This document shows positions 49,515-59,089 of a stretch of DNA of 64,000 bases, piece after piece. The DNA is from JAWKUK01 sp041398605 (GTDB lineage Bacteria; Planctomycetota; UBA1135; GCA-002686595). Every line of letters starts with the position of its first letter. The stretch's first letter is position 1. Where the stretch lies: contig JAWKUK010000010.1 in NCBI GenBank assembly GCA_041398605.1, forward strand, positions 62,001 to 126,000. Direction: 5' to 3'. A program made the translations under genes and the position numbers. The notes beneath the pieces were generated by a model. That model ran no database searches, was not told where the DNA came from, and saw nothing but the letters and a program-made list of their open reading frames with translations.

Positions 49515-52142
49515 CTAGACGCCGGCGCCAAAGCCGCTGGTGCGGGCCGGGCGGTCGTCGTCGTCAGGCGCGCTCGGCTTCGCAGCGGGCGCCCGCTTCG
49601 CGCGGGGCTTGCGCGCCGGGGCGTCCTTAGCCCGAGCCTCGGCGGAATCCAACCCGAGACCAAAGCCACCGTCGTCCTGCGACGGGGTTGGCCCGGACTT
49701 GGCCGCGCGGCGGCGCTTCGGCGCGGGGGCCTCGGCGGGGCCCTCGGCCTCCGGAGCCGGCTTCGCGGTCCGCGTGCGCGTCCGCTTCGCGGCGGGCTCC
49801 TTGGCGGGCGGCTCCTCGGTCACCGGCCCCTTGGCAGCGGCCTTCTTCGCCGCGGGTGTCTTCGCCGCGCCCTCGTCCGGCGCTGCTTTCGAGGCCTTGG
49901 TCGCGCGCGGGGCGCGCGCTGGACGCGCGACCTTGGGTGCGTCAGCGGCGGCCTCGGGCGCGCTCGGCGCCACCTTCGGCGCCGGCTCCTCGCCCGGACT
50001 CGCCGCGACGGGTTGGCGTCGCACGCGGACTGGGCGCTTCGGTCGCTCTTCCACCGGCGCCGGCGCATCGCTGGGCGCAGCTTCGCTGGCCGCGGTTCGG
50101 CTCGAGGCTCTGCGGGGCCGCGGGCGCTCGTCCGAGTCCGACGTCGGCCGCGCGGCGCGCCGCGGCGCGCGTTCGACCCGCGGCTCGGGTTCGGGCTCGA
50201 CCCGCGGAGCGCGTTCGCGCCGCGGCTCGCGCTCGACACGCGGCTCGCGCTCGACACGCGGCTCGCGCTCGACACGCGGCTCGCGCTCGACACGCGGCTC
50301 GCGTTCGACACGCGAGGTACGTTCGCGCCGCGGCTCGCGTTCGACACGCGGTTCGCGTTCGACACGCGGTTCGCGCTCGACACGCGGTTCGCGCTCGACA
50401 CGCGGTTCGCGCTCGACACGCGGTTCGCGCTCGACACGCGAGGTACGGTCGCGCCGCGGCTCGCGTTCGACGCGCGGCTCGCGTTCGACGCGCGGTTCGC
50501 GCTCGACGCGCGGTTCGCGTTCGACACGCGGTTCGCGTTCGACACGCGGTTCGCGTTCGACACGCGAGGTACGGTCGCGCCGCGGTTCGCGTTCGACACC
50601 CGAGGTACGTTCGCGCCGCGGTTCGCGCTCGACGCGCGGTTCGCGCTCGACGCGCGGTTCCCGATCGACGCGCGGTTCCCGATCGACGCGCGGTTCCCGA
50701 TCGACGCGCGGTTCCCGATCGACGCGCGGTTCCCGATCGAAACGCGAAGACCCTTCGCGGCGCGGCTCACTCTCTTCGCGCGTTTCACGCTGTCGGGAAG
50801 GCTCACGCCGCGGTCCACGCTCTGTGCGCGGCTCACGTTCGCGATCGCGGCGCGGCTCCGAGGGCTCCTCGCGCGCGGGCGGCGGAACGCGGAACACGTC
50901 GCGGGGCGAATGGATCTCCTCGAGGTCAAAGTGCTTCGCCTGATGCAGGAGCTCCCCGAGGCGTCGCTCATCCTTCGGTGTGACAAACGTCAGCGCCGTA
51001 CCGGTCCGCCCTGCCCGACCCGTGCGGCCGATGCGGTGGGTGTAGTCCGAGATGTCCCGGGGGACGTGCAGGTTGACGACGTGCGTCACGTGCGCGACAT
51101 CGAGGCCCCGTGAGGCGACGTCCGTCGCCAGGAGACACTTCACGTCGCCCGTGCGGAACGCCGTCATCACGCGGAAGCGCGAAGCCTGGTCATAGCCGCC
51201 GTGCAGCGCCTTGATCGAGAAGCGCTCACGCTCCAGTCGGCGCAGCAAGCGGTCGACGTCCGTGCGGCGCTCGCAGAAGACGAGGAAGACGTCGTCAGGC
51301 GCGCTCGATTCGATGACCCGCGCCAGCACCCGCGGCGTCGCTTCTTCGCTCTCGAGCCGCATCAGGAGCTGCCGGATGCGATCGACGGTCGCGACGCCGG
51401 ACGCCGTCGCGATCTCGACGGGGTCCTCGGTGTGTGCGCGCGCGAGGTCCAGGAGCGCCGGCGGGAACGTCGCGCTGAAGAGCAGCGTCTGCGCGTACTC
51501 GTTGCAGCCCTCGAGGATCTTCCGCACGTCGTCGATGAAGCCGATCTCGAGCATCTTGTCGGCTTCGTCAAGCACCGCGAACTCCGTCCACGGCAGGCGC
51601 AAGAAGCCCTGGTTCATCAGGTCGAGCACGCGGCCCGGCGTCCCAACGACGATCTGGGCGCCCTCTTGCAGCGCTTTGACCTGCGGCTGCATCTGCTCGC
51701 CGCCGACGATCAAGCACGTCTTCACGCCGCGCGCGTCACCGAGGCGGCGCAGGACGTCATGCACTTGCTCGGCGAGCTCGCGCGTCGGCGAGAGCACGAG
51801 GCCCAGGACGCTGCGTCGCGCAGGGTCGACCTTGGCGAGCATCGGCGCGCCGAACGCGAGCGTCTTGCCCGTGCCCGTCTCCGCCTTCGCGATGACGTCT
51901 TTACCCGCGAGGACCGGGCCGATCGCGAGCGCCTGGATCGGCGTGGGCTTCGTGATGCCCATCTCTGCGATCGCGCCCTGCACGTCGTCGCCCAGGTCCC
52001 ACTCGAGGAACGATGCGATGTCGGGCGGCTCCGCCGTCGGCTTCAACGGCTCCGCGTTCGAGGAGGGCCTGTTGGCGGGGCGTGACGAGGAACCTCGCCT
52101 GGAGCGGGAGGATCGTCCCCGCGGACTTCTACGTTCGGGCAT
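49515..52142 (-). CDS. DEAD-box RNA helicase with long Arg-Glu repeat tail
   Basis: An 875-residue ATP-dependent RNA helicase. The core (about 45-415) is complete: Q motif region TKPTPIQALAIGP, motif I AETGTGKT, PTRELAEQ, TPGRVLD, motif II LDEADKM, motif III SAT, ATDVASRGLD, and motif VI YTHRIGRTGRAGRTG. The tail (about 420-875) is disordered: about 30 hexads of EREPRV/DREPRV type at residues 469-648 (50199-50738), then acidic-Pro and Lys/Ala-rich segments (KKAAAKG, RTRTRTAK). RGG/RE tails in such helicases bind RNA and can drive condensates; the size here is exceptional. Alone on its strand behind a divergent xthA. Confidence 0.95.
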   Translation of the reverse strand: MPERRSPRGRSSRSRRGSSSRPANRPSSNAEPLKPTAEPPDIASFLEWDLGDDVQGAIAEMGITKPTPIQALAIGPVLAGKDVIAKAETGTGKTLAFGAPMLAKVDPARRSVLGLVLSPTRELAEQVHDVLRRLGDARGVKTCLIVGGEQMQPQVKALQEGAQIVVGTPGRVLDLMNQGFLRLPWTEFAVLDEADKMLEIGFIDDVRKILEGCNEYAQTLLFSATFPPALLDLARAHTEDPVEIATASGVATVDRIRQLLMRLESEEATPRVLARVIESSAPDDVFLVFCERRTDVDRLLRRLERERFSIKALHGGYDQASRFRVMTAFRTGDVKCLLATDVASRGLDVAHVTHVVNLHVPRDISDYTHRIGRTGRAGRTGTALTFVTPKDERRLGELLHQAKHFDLEEIHSPRDVFRVPPPAREEPSEPRRDREREPRTERGPRREPSRQRETREESEPRREGSSRFDREPRVDREPRVDREPRVDREPRVDREPRVEREPRVEREPRRERTSGVEREPRRDRTSRVEREPRVEREPRVEREPRVEREPRVEREPRVEREPRRDRTSRVEREPRVEREPRVEREPRVEREPRVEREPRVEREPRRERTSRVEREPRVEREPRVEREPRVEREPRVEREPRRERAPRVEPEPEPRVERAPRRAARPTSDSDERPRPRRASSRTAASEAAPSDAPAPVEERPKRPVRVRRQPVAASPGEEPAPKVAPSAPEAAADAPKVARPARAPRATKASKAAPDEGAAKTPAAKKAAAKGPVTEEPPAKEPAAKRTRTRTAKPAPEAEGPAEAPAPKRRRAAKSGPTPSQDDGGFGLGLDSAEARAKDAPARKPRAKRAPAAKPSAPDDDDRPARTSGFGAGV
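50199..50738. repeat. 18-bp coding repeat array, about 30 units
   Basis: Thirty consecutive hexapeptide units in the helicase tail. The order is five DREPRV, then EREPRV units broken at intervals by EREPRR followed by (D/E)RTS(G/R)V, so a longer period of about 6-8 hexads is nested on the 18-base period. Codon choice differs between blocks (GTTCGCG versus CTCGCG), which shows several rounds of duplication. All reading frames stay open over the array. Confidence 0.95.
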
Positions 52143-52236
52143 ATTCTGACTCGTGCCGGCCGGCTGCGCGCCGGCCTGAGCGCAACAGGATACGCGGAGG
52201 GGCGCTCTCCGTGCTCCAGCGTTACACTCCTCCGCC

Positions 52237-53001
52237 GTGCGAATTGCTACCTGGAACGTGAACTCCCTCCGAGCGCGCCTCCCCCGGGTCCTCGAATTCC
52301 TGGATCGGGAGGGGCCGGACGTGGTCTGCCTCCAGGAGACGAAGGTCGTCGACGAGCTCTTCCCGAGGGAGGCCCTGGAGGACGCCGGCTATTCGGTCTC
52401 CTTCCATGGCCAGAAGACCTACAACGGGGTCGCGATCCTGGCCAAAGGGGCCATCGAGGACGTCACCGCAGGGATCCCTGGGACGGATCACCCCGAGGCG
52501 CGGGTCCTCGCCGCGACGGTCGGTGATTTCATGCTGCTCGACCTCTACGTCGTGAATGGGCAGGCGGTCGGCGCCGAGAAGTACGCCTACAAATTGGCCT
52601 GGATGTCGGATGTCGCGCGCTACGTCGAAGAGCGCTTCCCGATGAGCGAGAAGGTGGTCGTGACCGGCGACTTCAACGTCACGTTCGACGACCGCGACGT
52701 CTACGACCCGGACGCCTGGCGCGACAAGATCCTGTGCTCGGCGCCAGAGCGTGAAGCGCTCGCCAAGATCATGGCGCCAGGGCTGCGCGATGGCTTGCGG
52801 AAGCACACGGAGGAGGCCGGGATCTACACTTGGTGGGACTTCCGCACGAAGGGCTTCCAACGCGGCAATGGCCTCCGAATCGACCATTTCCTGCTCTCTC
52901 CGCCCGCCTATGACGCCTGCACGGCGGTGACCGTCGACCTCGCTGCGCGCGAGGGTGAGAAGCCCAGCGACCATGCGCCCGTCGTGGCGACGTTCGCCTG
53001 A
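52237..53001 (+). CDS. xthA: Exodeoxyribonuclease III
   Basis: Apurinic/apyrimidinic endonuclease and 3'-exonuclease of base-excision repair. The GTG start gives MRIATWNVNSLRARLP, exactly the usual N terminus. Catalytic blocks are in place: CLQETKV (Glu, metal), YNGVAILAKG, VTGDFNVTFDDRDVYDP (Asp/Asn), YTWWDFR, NGLRIDHFLLS and PSDHAPV (Asp-His pair). 254 residues, normal length. The glycosyltransferase gene starts 8 bases after it. mutM, another repair enzyme, is elsewhere in this window and not linked. Confidence 0.96.
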   Translation: MRIATWNVNSLRARLPRVLEFLDREGPDVVCLQETKVVDELFPREALEDAGYSVSFHGQKTYNGVAILAKGAIEDVTAGIPGTDHPEARVLAATVGDFMLLDLYVVNGQAVGAEKYAYKLAWMSDVARYVEERFPMSEKVVVTGDFNVTFDDRDVYDPDAWRDKILCSAPEREALAKIMAPGLRDGLRKHTEEAGIYTWWDFRTKGFQRGNGLRIDHFLLSPPAYDACTAVTVDLAAREGEKPSDHAPVVATFA

Positions 53002-53009
53002 GCGGCGCC

Positions 53010-54362
53010 ATGGCCCGTACGCCGCGCCTCGCCTGGCTCGTGGTCGCGCTCGCGTTAGGGGTGCGGCTCGCGCTGCTGGGTTACCTCGGGGACGCGACGG
53101 GCTTCCACCAGGCGGAGCGCGCGGCGCGCGGCGTCACCTGGGATTGGGGCTATGAACAGGGGGCCATCGCGCAGGCGCTCGTCGACGGCCGGGGCTTCTC
53201 GGACCCCTTCCTCCGGGGCTCGGGCCCGACCGGGTGGGCGGCGCCGCTGTATCCGCTCCTCGTCGCGGCGCTCCTGAAGCTCTTCGGAGGGGTCGTCTAC
53301 GGGGCGGCGGTCGCCCTGGCGGCGCTCCAAGCCATTGCGTCCGCGTTCGTCTCGCTGTGGTTGTGGAGGCTCGCGCGTGCGCTCGCCCCGGCGGACCCCG
53401 CTGTGGAGGAGCGGGCGGCCCAGGGTGCTTACATTGCCTCGCGAATCAGGCAATGGGTGCGCGGTGGCGACTGCGCCGGCGCGTTGGCTGCGCTCCTCTG
53501 GGCCCTGCACCCCTTGGCGGCCTATCTCCCCGTGACGCTGGTCTGGGACTCGACGTTCGTCGCGCTCGGCCTGAGCTGGTTCTTGGCCCGCGTCGCCGAG
53601 GAGGGCCCCGCCGCGCCGGCTTCGACGGTGGCTCGGCTCGGCGCGGGCTTCGGGGTGCTCCTGCTCGTCAACCCCGCCCCGCTCGCGCTCACGCCGGCGC
53701 TCCTCTGGTATTGGGCGGGGCCGCGCGGCCTGAAGCCGGGCGCTCGCAACGGCGCGGCGTTTGTCGCGGCCGCAGCGCTCGTCGCCGGGCCTTGGGCGCT
53801 CCGGAACCTCGCGGTCCTCGGCACCCCCAATCTGCGCTCGAACCTGGGCGTCGAGCTCTATGTCGGCAACAACGACGGCGCCAGAGGGACGTTCAACGGG
53901 CCCCTGCACCCGGCCTACAACGACCTTGAGTACGCGCAGTACCTCGAGCTCGGCGAGGTGCCCTATGCGGCGCATTGTCAGGCGCGCGCGGTCGCCTGGG
54001 CCAAGGCGAACCCCGCTCGCTTTGCGCGGCTCAGCTTGGACCGCGCCCAGCGCTTCTGGTTCGGGCCGCTCCCTTGGCAGCCGATCGTGCTCGGCTCGGG
54101 CGCCGAGCGGCGGCGCGACTGGCAGGGCTGGATCGAGTGGCTCACCCACGCGGGCGTCGGGCTCCTCGGCCTCGCGGGCGCGTGTTGGGCCCGGCTGCGC
54201 CCGGGCGGGGCCACGCTGATCCGAGGCGCGCTTGTGCTTTACCCGCTCGTCTACTACGTCACGCACGTGTTCGAGCGCTATCGCTTCCCGCTGGAGCCGG
54301 TCGTCGTCGCCTCTGCGGCGCTGCTCCTCGCGCGCTTGGCGCGGCGCTTCGTCGCCCGCTGA
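53010..54362 (+). CDS. Integral membrane glycosyltransferase, PMT/ArnT-like
   Basis: A 450-residue polytopic protein with about 10-12 hydrophobic segments. The first periplasmic loop has ERAARGVTWDWGYEQGAIAQALVDGRGFSDPF, the acidic-loop position of GT-C glycosyltransferases, followed by PLYPLLVAALLKLFG. Later LVWDSTFVALGLSWFLARV, NPAPLALTPALLWYW, WALRNLAVLGTPNLRSNLGVELYVGNNDGARG and HVFERYRFPLEPVVVASAAL match family 39/83-like proteins that use lipid-linked sugars at the outer face. Acceptor unknown. Probably co-transcribed with xthA. Confidence 0.85.
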   Translation: MARTPRLAWLVVALALGVRLALLGYLGDATGFHQAERAARGVTWDWGYEQGAIAQALVDGRGFSDPFLRGSGPTGWAAPLYPLLVAALLKLFGGVVYGAAVALAALQAIASAFVSLWLWRLARALAPADPAVEERAAQGAYIASRIRQWVRGGDCAGALAALLWALHPLAAYLPVTLVWDSTFVALGLSWFLARVAEEGPAAPASTVARLGAGFGVLLLVNPAPLALTPALLWYWAGPRGLKPGARNGAAFVAAAALVAGPWALRNLAVLGTPNLRSNLGVELYVGNNDGARGTFNGPLHPAYNDLEYAQYLELGEVPYAAHCQARAVAWAKANPARFARLSLDRAQRFWFGPLPWQPIVLGSGAERRRDWQGWIEWLTHAGVGLLGLAGACWARLRPGGATLIRGALVLYPLVYYVTHVFERYRFPLEPVVVASAALLLARLARRFVAR

Positions 54363-54505
54363 CTCACGCCCAGAGGAGTGGGCCCTCGGGAAAGGGCCCA
54401 GAGAAACGGCCCAGAGAAACCGCCCAGAGTCAGAGGGTCGCAGTCAAAGGGGCTGTTCCGCCGGCCCGCGGCGACCGCGGGTCCAAGGTCCTGCACAATG
54501 GACCC

Positions 54506-55252
54506 ATGACCGAGGACGACGCCGTGACCCCTGGGCTGGGCGTAGCGGAGCACCCCGTGCTCGTGGCGCGTGCGCTGACCAAGCGCTACCGGATGGGCGA
54601 GGTCACGGTCCACGCGCTGCGCGGCGTCGACCTCGAGCTCAATGCAGGCGAGTTCGTCGTCTTGCTGGGGCCGTCGGGCAGCGGAAAGTCGACGCTGCTG
54701 AACATCCTCGGCGGCCTCGACGCGCCGACGTCCGGCGAGGTCGAGTACCGCGGCGGCGTCCTCACGACGGGCGGCGAGCGCGCGTTGACGCAGTATCGCC
54801 GTGAGCATGTCGGCTTCGTGTTCCAGTTCTACAACCTGATCCCGAGCCTCACCGCGCGCGAGAACGTCGCCCTTGTGACCGAGATCGCGCGCGACCCGAT
54901 CACGCCTGACGAGGCGCTCGCGCTCGTCGGCCTCAGCGCGCGCCGCGACCACTTCCCGGCGCAGCTCTCCGGGGGCGAGCAGCAGCGTGTCGCCATCGCG
55001 CGCGCGATCGCGAAGCGGCCTGCGCTGCTCCTGTGCGACGAGCCCACGGGCGCGCTCGACATCGCGACCGGGATCGTCGTGCTCGAGGCGCTGCTCGCTG
55101 CGAACCGCGAGACAGGGACCCTGACGCTCGTCATCACGCATAACCGCGCGATCGCCGGCATGGCCGACCGTGTGATCTCGATCGCCGACGGGCGCATCGC
55201 GGGCGACGTCCGAAACGCAGCCCGCAAGGCCCCAGCGGAGCTCTCATGGTGA
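54506..55252 (+). CDS. ABC transporter ATP-binding protein, MacB/LolD type
   Basis: A 248-residue ATPase subunit. Walker A GPSGSGKST, Q-loop FVFQFYNLIPSLTARENV, signature LSGGEQQRVAIARAIAKRP, Walker B LLLCDEPTGALD and switch His ITHNRA are all present. The FQFYNLIPSLT wording is typical of the type VII (MacB, LolD, FtsE-like) group. The N-terminal 15 residues are extra. The permease gene starts 13 bases after it and the fusion protein gene follows, so the three make one exporter. Confidence 0.93.
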   Translation: MTEDDAVTPGLGVAEHPVLVARALTKRYRMGEVTVHALRGVDLELNAGEFVVLLGPSGSGKSTLLNILGGLDAPTSGEVEYRGGVLTTGGERALTQYRREHVGFVFQFYNLIPSLTARENVALVTEIARDPITPDEALALVGLSARRDHFPAQLSGGEQQRVAIARAIAKRPALLLCDEPTGALDIATGIVVLEALLAANRETGTLTLVITHNRAIAGMADRVISIADGRIAGDVRNAARKAPAELSW

Positions 55253-55265
55253 AGGGCGGCGCACG

Positions 55266-57653
55266 ATGATCGCGTTGCTCGACCGCAAGCTCTTGCGCGA
55301 CATGTTCGCGATGCGGGGGCAGCTCTTGGCGATCGCTGCGGTCGTGGCCAGCGGAGTCGCGACGCTCGTCACGATGCGCAGCGCGCTGGGCTCCCTGCAA
55401 CGCGCGATGTCAGCGACCTACGCGGTGCAGCGCTTCGCCGACGTCTTCGCGCGGCTCGAACGCGCGCCGCAGTCCGTCGCGGCGGAGCTCGCGCGCGTCC
55501 CCGGCGTCGCCGCGCTCGAGACGCGGGTCGTCGCAGAGGTCACGGTCGCGCCGCCCGAGGCGAGCGGCGCTGCGGCCGCGACGGTCGGCCTGATCACGGG
55601 GCGCTTCGTGTCCATCCCCGACGACGATCGCCCGTACCTCGACACGCTGCACGTCTTGCGCGGGCGCCTGCCAGAGCTCGGGCGGGCGAACGAGGTCGCG
55701 CTCTCCGATGCGTTCGCCAAAGCGCATGGCCTCGACCCGGGCGACACCCTGACGGTCGTCGTCAACGAGCGCCAGCTCTCCCTGCGTGTCGTCGGCGAGG
55801 TCCTGTCGCCTGAGTTCGTCTACGCGATGGCGCCAGGCTCCGTCATCCCGGACGACGCGCTCTTCGGCGTCCTGTTCGCGCGCCGCCGCGTCGTGGCCGC
55901 GTCGTTCGGGATGGAGGGCGCGTTCAACGACGTGATCCTGACGGTCGCCCAGGGCGCCGAGCCGCAGGCCGTCATCCAGGCGGTCGACCGCATCCTTGCG
56001 CCCTACGGCGGCTTGGGCGCGGTGCCGCGCGCCGAGCAGACCTCCAACTGGTTCATCTCGAACGAGCTCCGGCAGCTGGCTTCGATGGGGGGGCTCCTGC
56101 CGTCGATCTTCCTCGCGGTCGCCACGTTCCTGTTCGCGGTTGTGATGGCGCGCGTGGTCACGCAGCAGCGCGGGGAGATCGCCGTCTTGAAGGCGTTCGG
56201 GCGGTCGAACGTCGAGATCGGGGCGCACTTCGGCAAGCTCGTCGTCCTCGTCGCGCTCGTGGCGGCGGCCGGGGGCCTCGCCGCGGGGCGCGCGATGGGC
56301 AGCGGGATGGTCGATCTCTATCGGCCTTACTTTCGCTTCCCGCGCCTCGAGCACACCGTCTCGCCGCGGCTCGTCCTTGTGGCCGTGTGCGTGTCGCTCG
56401 CTGCCGCGTTGGCGGGCGCGGCCCGGGCCGTCCTGCGCGCGGCAAAGCTGCCGCCGGCCGAAGCGATGCGGCCGCCCGCGCCGGTGAGCTTCCGGCGCAC
56501 GCTCCTGGAGCGCATGGGCCTCGCGCGGCGCGCCTCCGTGCCGGTGCGTGTCGTGCTGCGCAACCTCGAGCGCAAGCCGCTGCGCGCCCTCGTCAGCATC
56601 CTCGGCACGGCGAGCGGCGGCGCGTTGCTCTTGTCGGGCCTCGCGATGTCGGACTCGATCGACCATGCGATCGCGCTGCAGTTCACGAGCGCGCAGCGCG
56701 AGGACATGACGGTCACGCTCGGCGCGGCGCGCGAGGAAGGGGCGCTCGGGGCCTTGGCGGGGTTGCCGGGCGTACGCTACGCCGAGCCGTTCCGCGCCGT
56801 GGCCGTGCGCATCCGCGCCGGGGCACACGAACGACGCGTCGCGCTGGAGGGTGTGCGGGACGGCGCGATCTTGCGCCCGCAGATCGACCTGAATGGGCGC
56901 CGCACGGGCGCTCCTGCGACCGGCATCGCGCTCTCGGACGGCCTCGCCGAAGCGCTGGCGGTCGCGCCCGGCGCAACGGTGACGGTTCAGGTCTTGGAAG
57001 AGCGCCGCCCGACCTTCGACGTCACCGTCACAGCGGTGTACGCGTCGTTTGTCGGCATGGGCGCGCGGATGGACGCGGACGCGCTCGCGCGGGCGCTGCA
57101 TGAAGGGCCCCGCATCTCCGGCGCCCACCTCCTGATCGACCCGGAGCGCCGCGCCGAGCTGGACGATGCGCTGCGGGTGACGCCGCTCGTGGTGGGCGCC
57201 AGCGCGCGCGCGGATGCGCTGCGGCGCTTCGAGGAATCGACCGGCGAGAGCATGGGGTTCATGACCTTCTTCCTGGTCCTCTTCGCGACCGTCCTCGTAG
57301 GCGGCGTGGTGTACAACGACGCGCGCATCACCTTGGCCGAGCGCGGGCGCGAGCTCGCGTCCATGCGTGTGCTGGGCTACCGCCGCAGCGAGGTCGCGGG
57401 CATCCTGCTCGGCGAGATCTGGACGCTCGCGGCCCTCGGGATCCCGGTGGGCGCCGTGTTCGGCGTGGGGCTCGCCTGGATCGCGCTGCGCAATGCACAG
57501 AGCGAGATGCTGCGTATGCCGCTCGACATCGACCCCTCCTCGTTCGCGATCATGACCCTCGTGCTCGCGACCGCAGCCGTCGTCTCTGGGCTCGTGTGCC
57601 GCCGCGGCCTCGATCGCTTGGACCTCGTGGAAGTCTTGAAGGAGCGCTCGTGA
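55266..57653 (+). CDS. ABC transporter permease with two FtsX domains
   Basis: A 795-residue membrane protein. Residues 20-38 form the first membrane helix (LLAIAAVVASGVATLVTM), then a large extracytoplasmic domain, then an FtsX block with three helices (about 275-390: LPSIFLAVATFLFAVVMARVVTQQRGEIAVLKAFGRSN). A second set begins near 425 (RVVLRNLERKPLRALVSILGTASGGALLLSGLAM) and ends with the second FtsX block (MGFMTFFLVLFATVLVGGVVYNDARITLAERGRELASMRVLGYRRSEV). This doubled form is typical of single-polypeptide type VII permeases that move lipids or peptides through mechanical coupling. The stop overlaps the GTG of the next gene. Confidence 0.93.
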   Translation: MIALLDRKLLRDMFAMRGQLLAIAAVVASGVATLVTMRSALGSLQRAMSATYAVQRFADVFARLERAPQSVAAELARVPGVAALETRVVAEVTVAPPEASGAAAATVGLITGRFVSIPDDDRPYLDTLHVLRGRLPELGRANEVALSDAFAKAHGLDPGDTLTVVVNERQLSLRVVGEVLSPEFVYAMAPGSVIPDDALFGVLFARRRVVAASFGMEGAFNDVILTVAQGAEPQAVIQAVDRILAPYGGLGAVPRAEQTSNWFISNELRQLASMGGLLPSIFLAVATFLFAVVMARVVTQQRGEIAVLKAFGRSNVEIGAHFGKLVVLVALVAAAGGLAAGRAMGSGMVDLYRPYFRFPRLEHTVSPRLVLVAVCVSLAAALAGAARAVLRAAKLPPAEAMRPPAPVSFRRTLLERMGLARRASVPVRVVLRNLERKPLRALVSILGTASGGALLLSGLAMSDSIDHAIALQFTSAQREDMTVTLGAAREEGALGALAGLPGVRYAEPFRAVAVRIRAGAHERRVALEGVRDGAILRPQIDLNGRRTGAPATGIALSDGLAEALAVAPGATVTVQVLEERRPTFDVTVTAVYASFVGMGARMDADALARALHEGPRISGAHLLIDPERRAELDDALRVTPLVVGASARADALRRFEESTGESMGFMTFFLVLFATVLVGGVVYNDARITLAERGRELASMRVLGYRRSEVAGILLGEIWTLAALGIPVGAVFGVGLAWIALRNAQSEMLRMPLDIDPSSFAIMTLVLATAAVVSGLVCRRGLDRLDLVEVLKERS

Positions 57654-58978
57654 AGCGCGCGCAGCTCATGCAACGCATCGTCACCTGGACCATTGTTATC
57701 GGCGTCCTCGCCGCCCTCGTGTGGGCCGCGCTCCGCACAGAGGCCATCGCTGTCGAGACGGCGAGCGTGGTGCGTGGCGACCTCGCCGTGACGCTGCGCG
57801 ACGAGGGACGCACACGCGTCCGCGAGCGCTTCGTGATCGCTGCGCCGCTGGATGGGCTCTTGCACCGCGTCGCGCTCGAGCCAGGCGATGAGGTCACGGC
57901 GGGGCAGGTGCTCGCTCGTATTGAGCCGCTCGTGCCGGCGTTCCTTGACGCGCGCGCCCTCGCGGGCGCAGAGGCCCGCGTCGCTGCGGCGGAGGCTCTT
58001 GTGCAGGCGGCGCGCGAGCGCGAGGCGCAGGCGATCGCGCAGCGCGACGCTGCCGAGGAAGACCTGCAGCGCCGGATCCGGGGCGGCGAGGCGGTCAGCG
58101 CTCAGTCGGTCGCCGACGCGCGGCGCGAGGTCTTGTACCGCGCCGGGGAGGTCGCTGGTGCGCGCGCGTCGCTCACCGTCGCCGAGGCGGAGCGCCAGGT
58201 GGCGCGGGCCGCGCTGGTGGTGGTGCGGCCCGATCAAGAGCGCGCGACGGGCGGCGCCGATGACACGCTGGAGCGATCGCAGCGCGGCACAGAAGGCGCC
58301 CAAAGCGCCCAGAGCTTCCAAGACGCCGCAGACGACGTCTCGACGAGCGCGGCCGCTGCAGCGCCCGCGCGCCTGGCGCCGATCGCCCTCTGCGCGCCGA
58401 CAGCCGGGCGTGTGCTCGCGGTGCCACGCGAGAGCGCCGGTCCCGTGCGCGCGGGTGAGGCACTGATCGAGCTCGCGGACGTGCGCGACCTGGAGCTCGT
58501 CGCTGATTTCTTGACCTCGGACGCGGTCCGCATGGTCGCCGGGATGGAGGCGGCCGCGGTCGATTGGGGCGGCGGCGCGGCGCTCGCCGCCCGCGTGCGT
58601 CGGGTCGAGCCGGCGGCGCGCACCAAGGTGTCGGCGCTCGGCGTCGAAGAACAACGCGTCGACGTGATCCTCGACCTCATCGATCCGCGGGCCTTCGAGC
58701 TCGCGCTCGGCGACGGGTTCCGCGTCGAGGTCGAGGTCGTGCTCGAGCGCGCCGCCGACGTGCTGCTCGTGCCCGAGGCGGCGCTGATCCGCAGCGGTGC
58801 CGATTGGAGCGTCTTCACGGTGTCCGGGGACCGCGTCACGCTCGCGGTCGTCGAGCTCGGGCGCAGGGACGGGCGCCGCGCCGAGGTGCTGGCGGGCCTC
58901 GTGGCGGGCGCGGAGGTCGTCTTGTTCCCGAGCGATGGGCTCGCGCCGGGCGCGCGGGTGACGCGGCGCAAAGACTGA
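57650..58978 (+). CDS. Periplasmic membrane-fusion protein (HlyD/MacA type)
   Basis: A 442-residue adaptor. GTG at 57650 overlaps the permease stop (GTGA) and is preceded by AAGGAG at a good spacing (57639-57644), which decides the start over the ATG at 57668. One membrane helix at about 10-30 (VTWTIVIGVLAALVWAAL), the first biotinyl-lipoyl half (VRERFVIAAPLDGLLHRVALEPGDEVTAGQVLARIEP), a helical hairpin rich in Ala/Glu/Arg (about 100-200), a low-complexity Ser/Ala insert, the second half (LCAPTAGRVLAVPRESAGPVRAGEALIELAD) and beta-barrel sections to the end. It bridges the exporter to the periplasm or outer membrane. Confidence 0.92.
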   Translation: MKRAQLMQRIVTWTIVIGVLAALVWAALRTEAIAVETASVVRGDLAVTLRDEGRTRVRERFVIAAPLDGLLHRVALEPGDEVTAGQVLARIEPLVPAFLDARALAGAEARVAAAEALVQAAREREAQAIAQRDAAEEDLQRRIRGGEAVSAQSVADARREVLYRAGEVAGARASLTVAEAERQVARAALVVVRPDQERATGGADDTLERSQRGTEGAQSAQSFQDAADDVSTSAAAAAPARLAPIALCAPTAGRVLAVPRESAGPVRAGEALIELADVRDLELVADFLTSDAVRMVAGMEAAAVDWGGGAALAARVRRVEPAARTKVSALGVEEQRVDVILDLIDPRAFELALGDGFRVEVEVVLERAADVLLVPEAALIRSGADWSVFTVSGDRVTLAVVELGRRDGRRAEVLAGLVAGAEVVLFPSDGLAPGARVTRRKD

Positions 58979-59089
58979 GGGGCGCGCGTCGCGAAGGTCG
59001 CCCCGGGGCGCGCGGCGGCGCGGCTCGCGATGGCGTAGACTCTCCGCCCGCGCGCGCATCTCAAGCGAGCGCACAGCGACGCTCGGACT

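Noticed and set aside
49497..51113. Long plus-strand frames opposite the helicase tail with ALDTRFALDTR-type repeats
   Set aside because: They are the reverse complement of the 18-base helicase repeats; the minus-strand frame joins a complete DEAD-box core.
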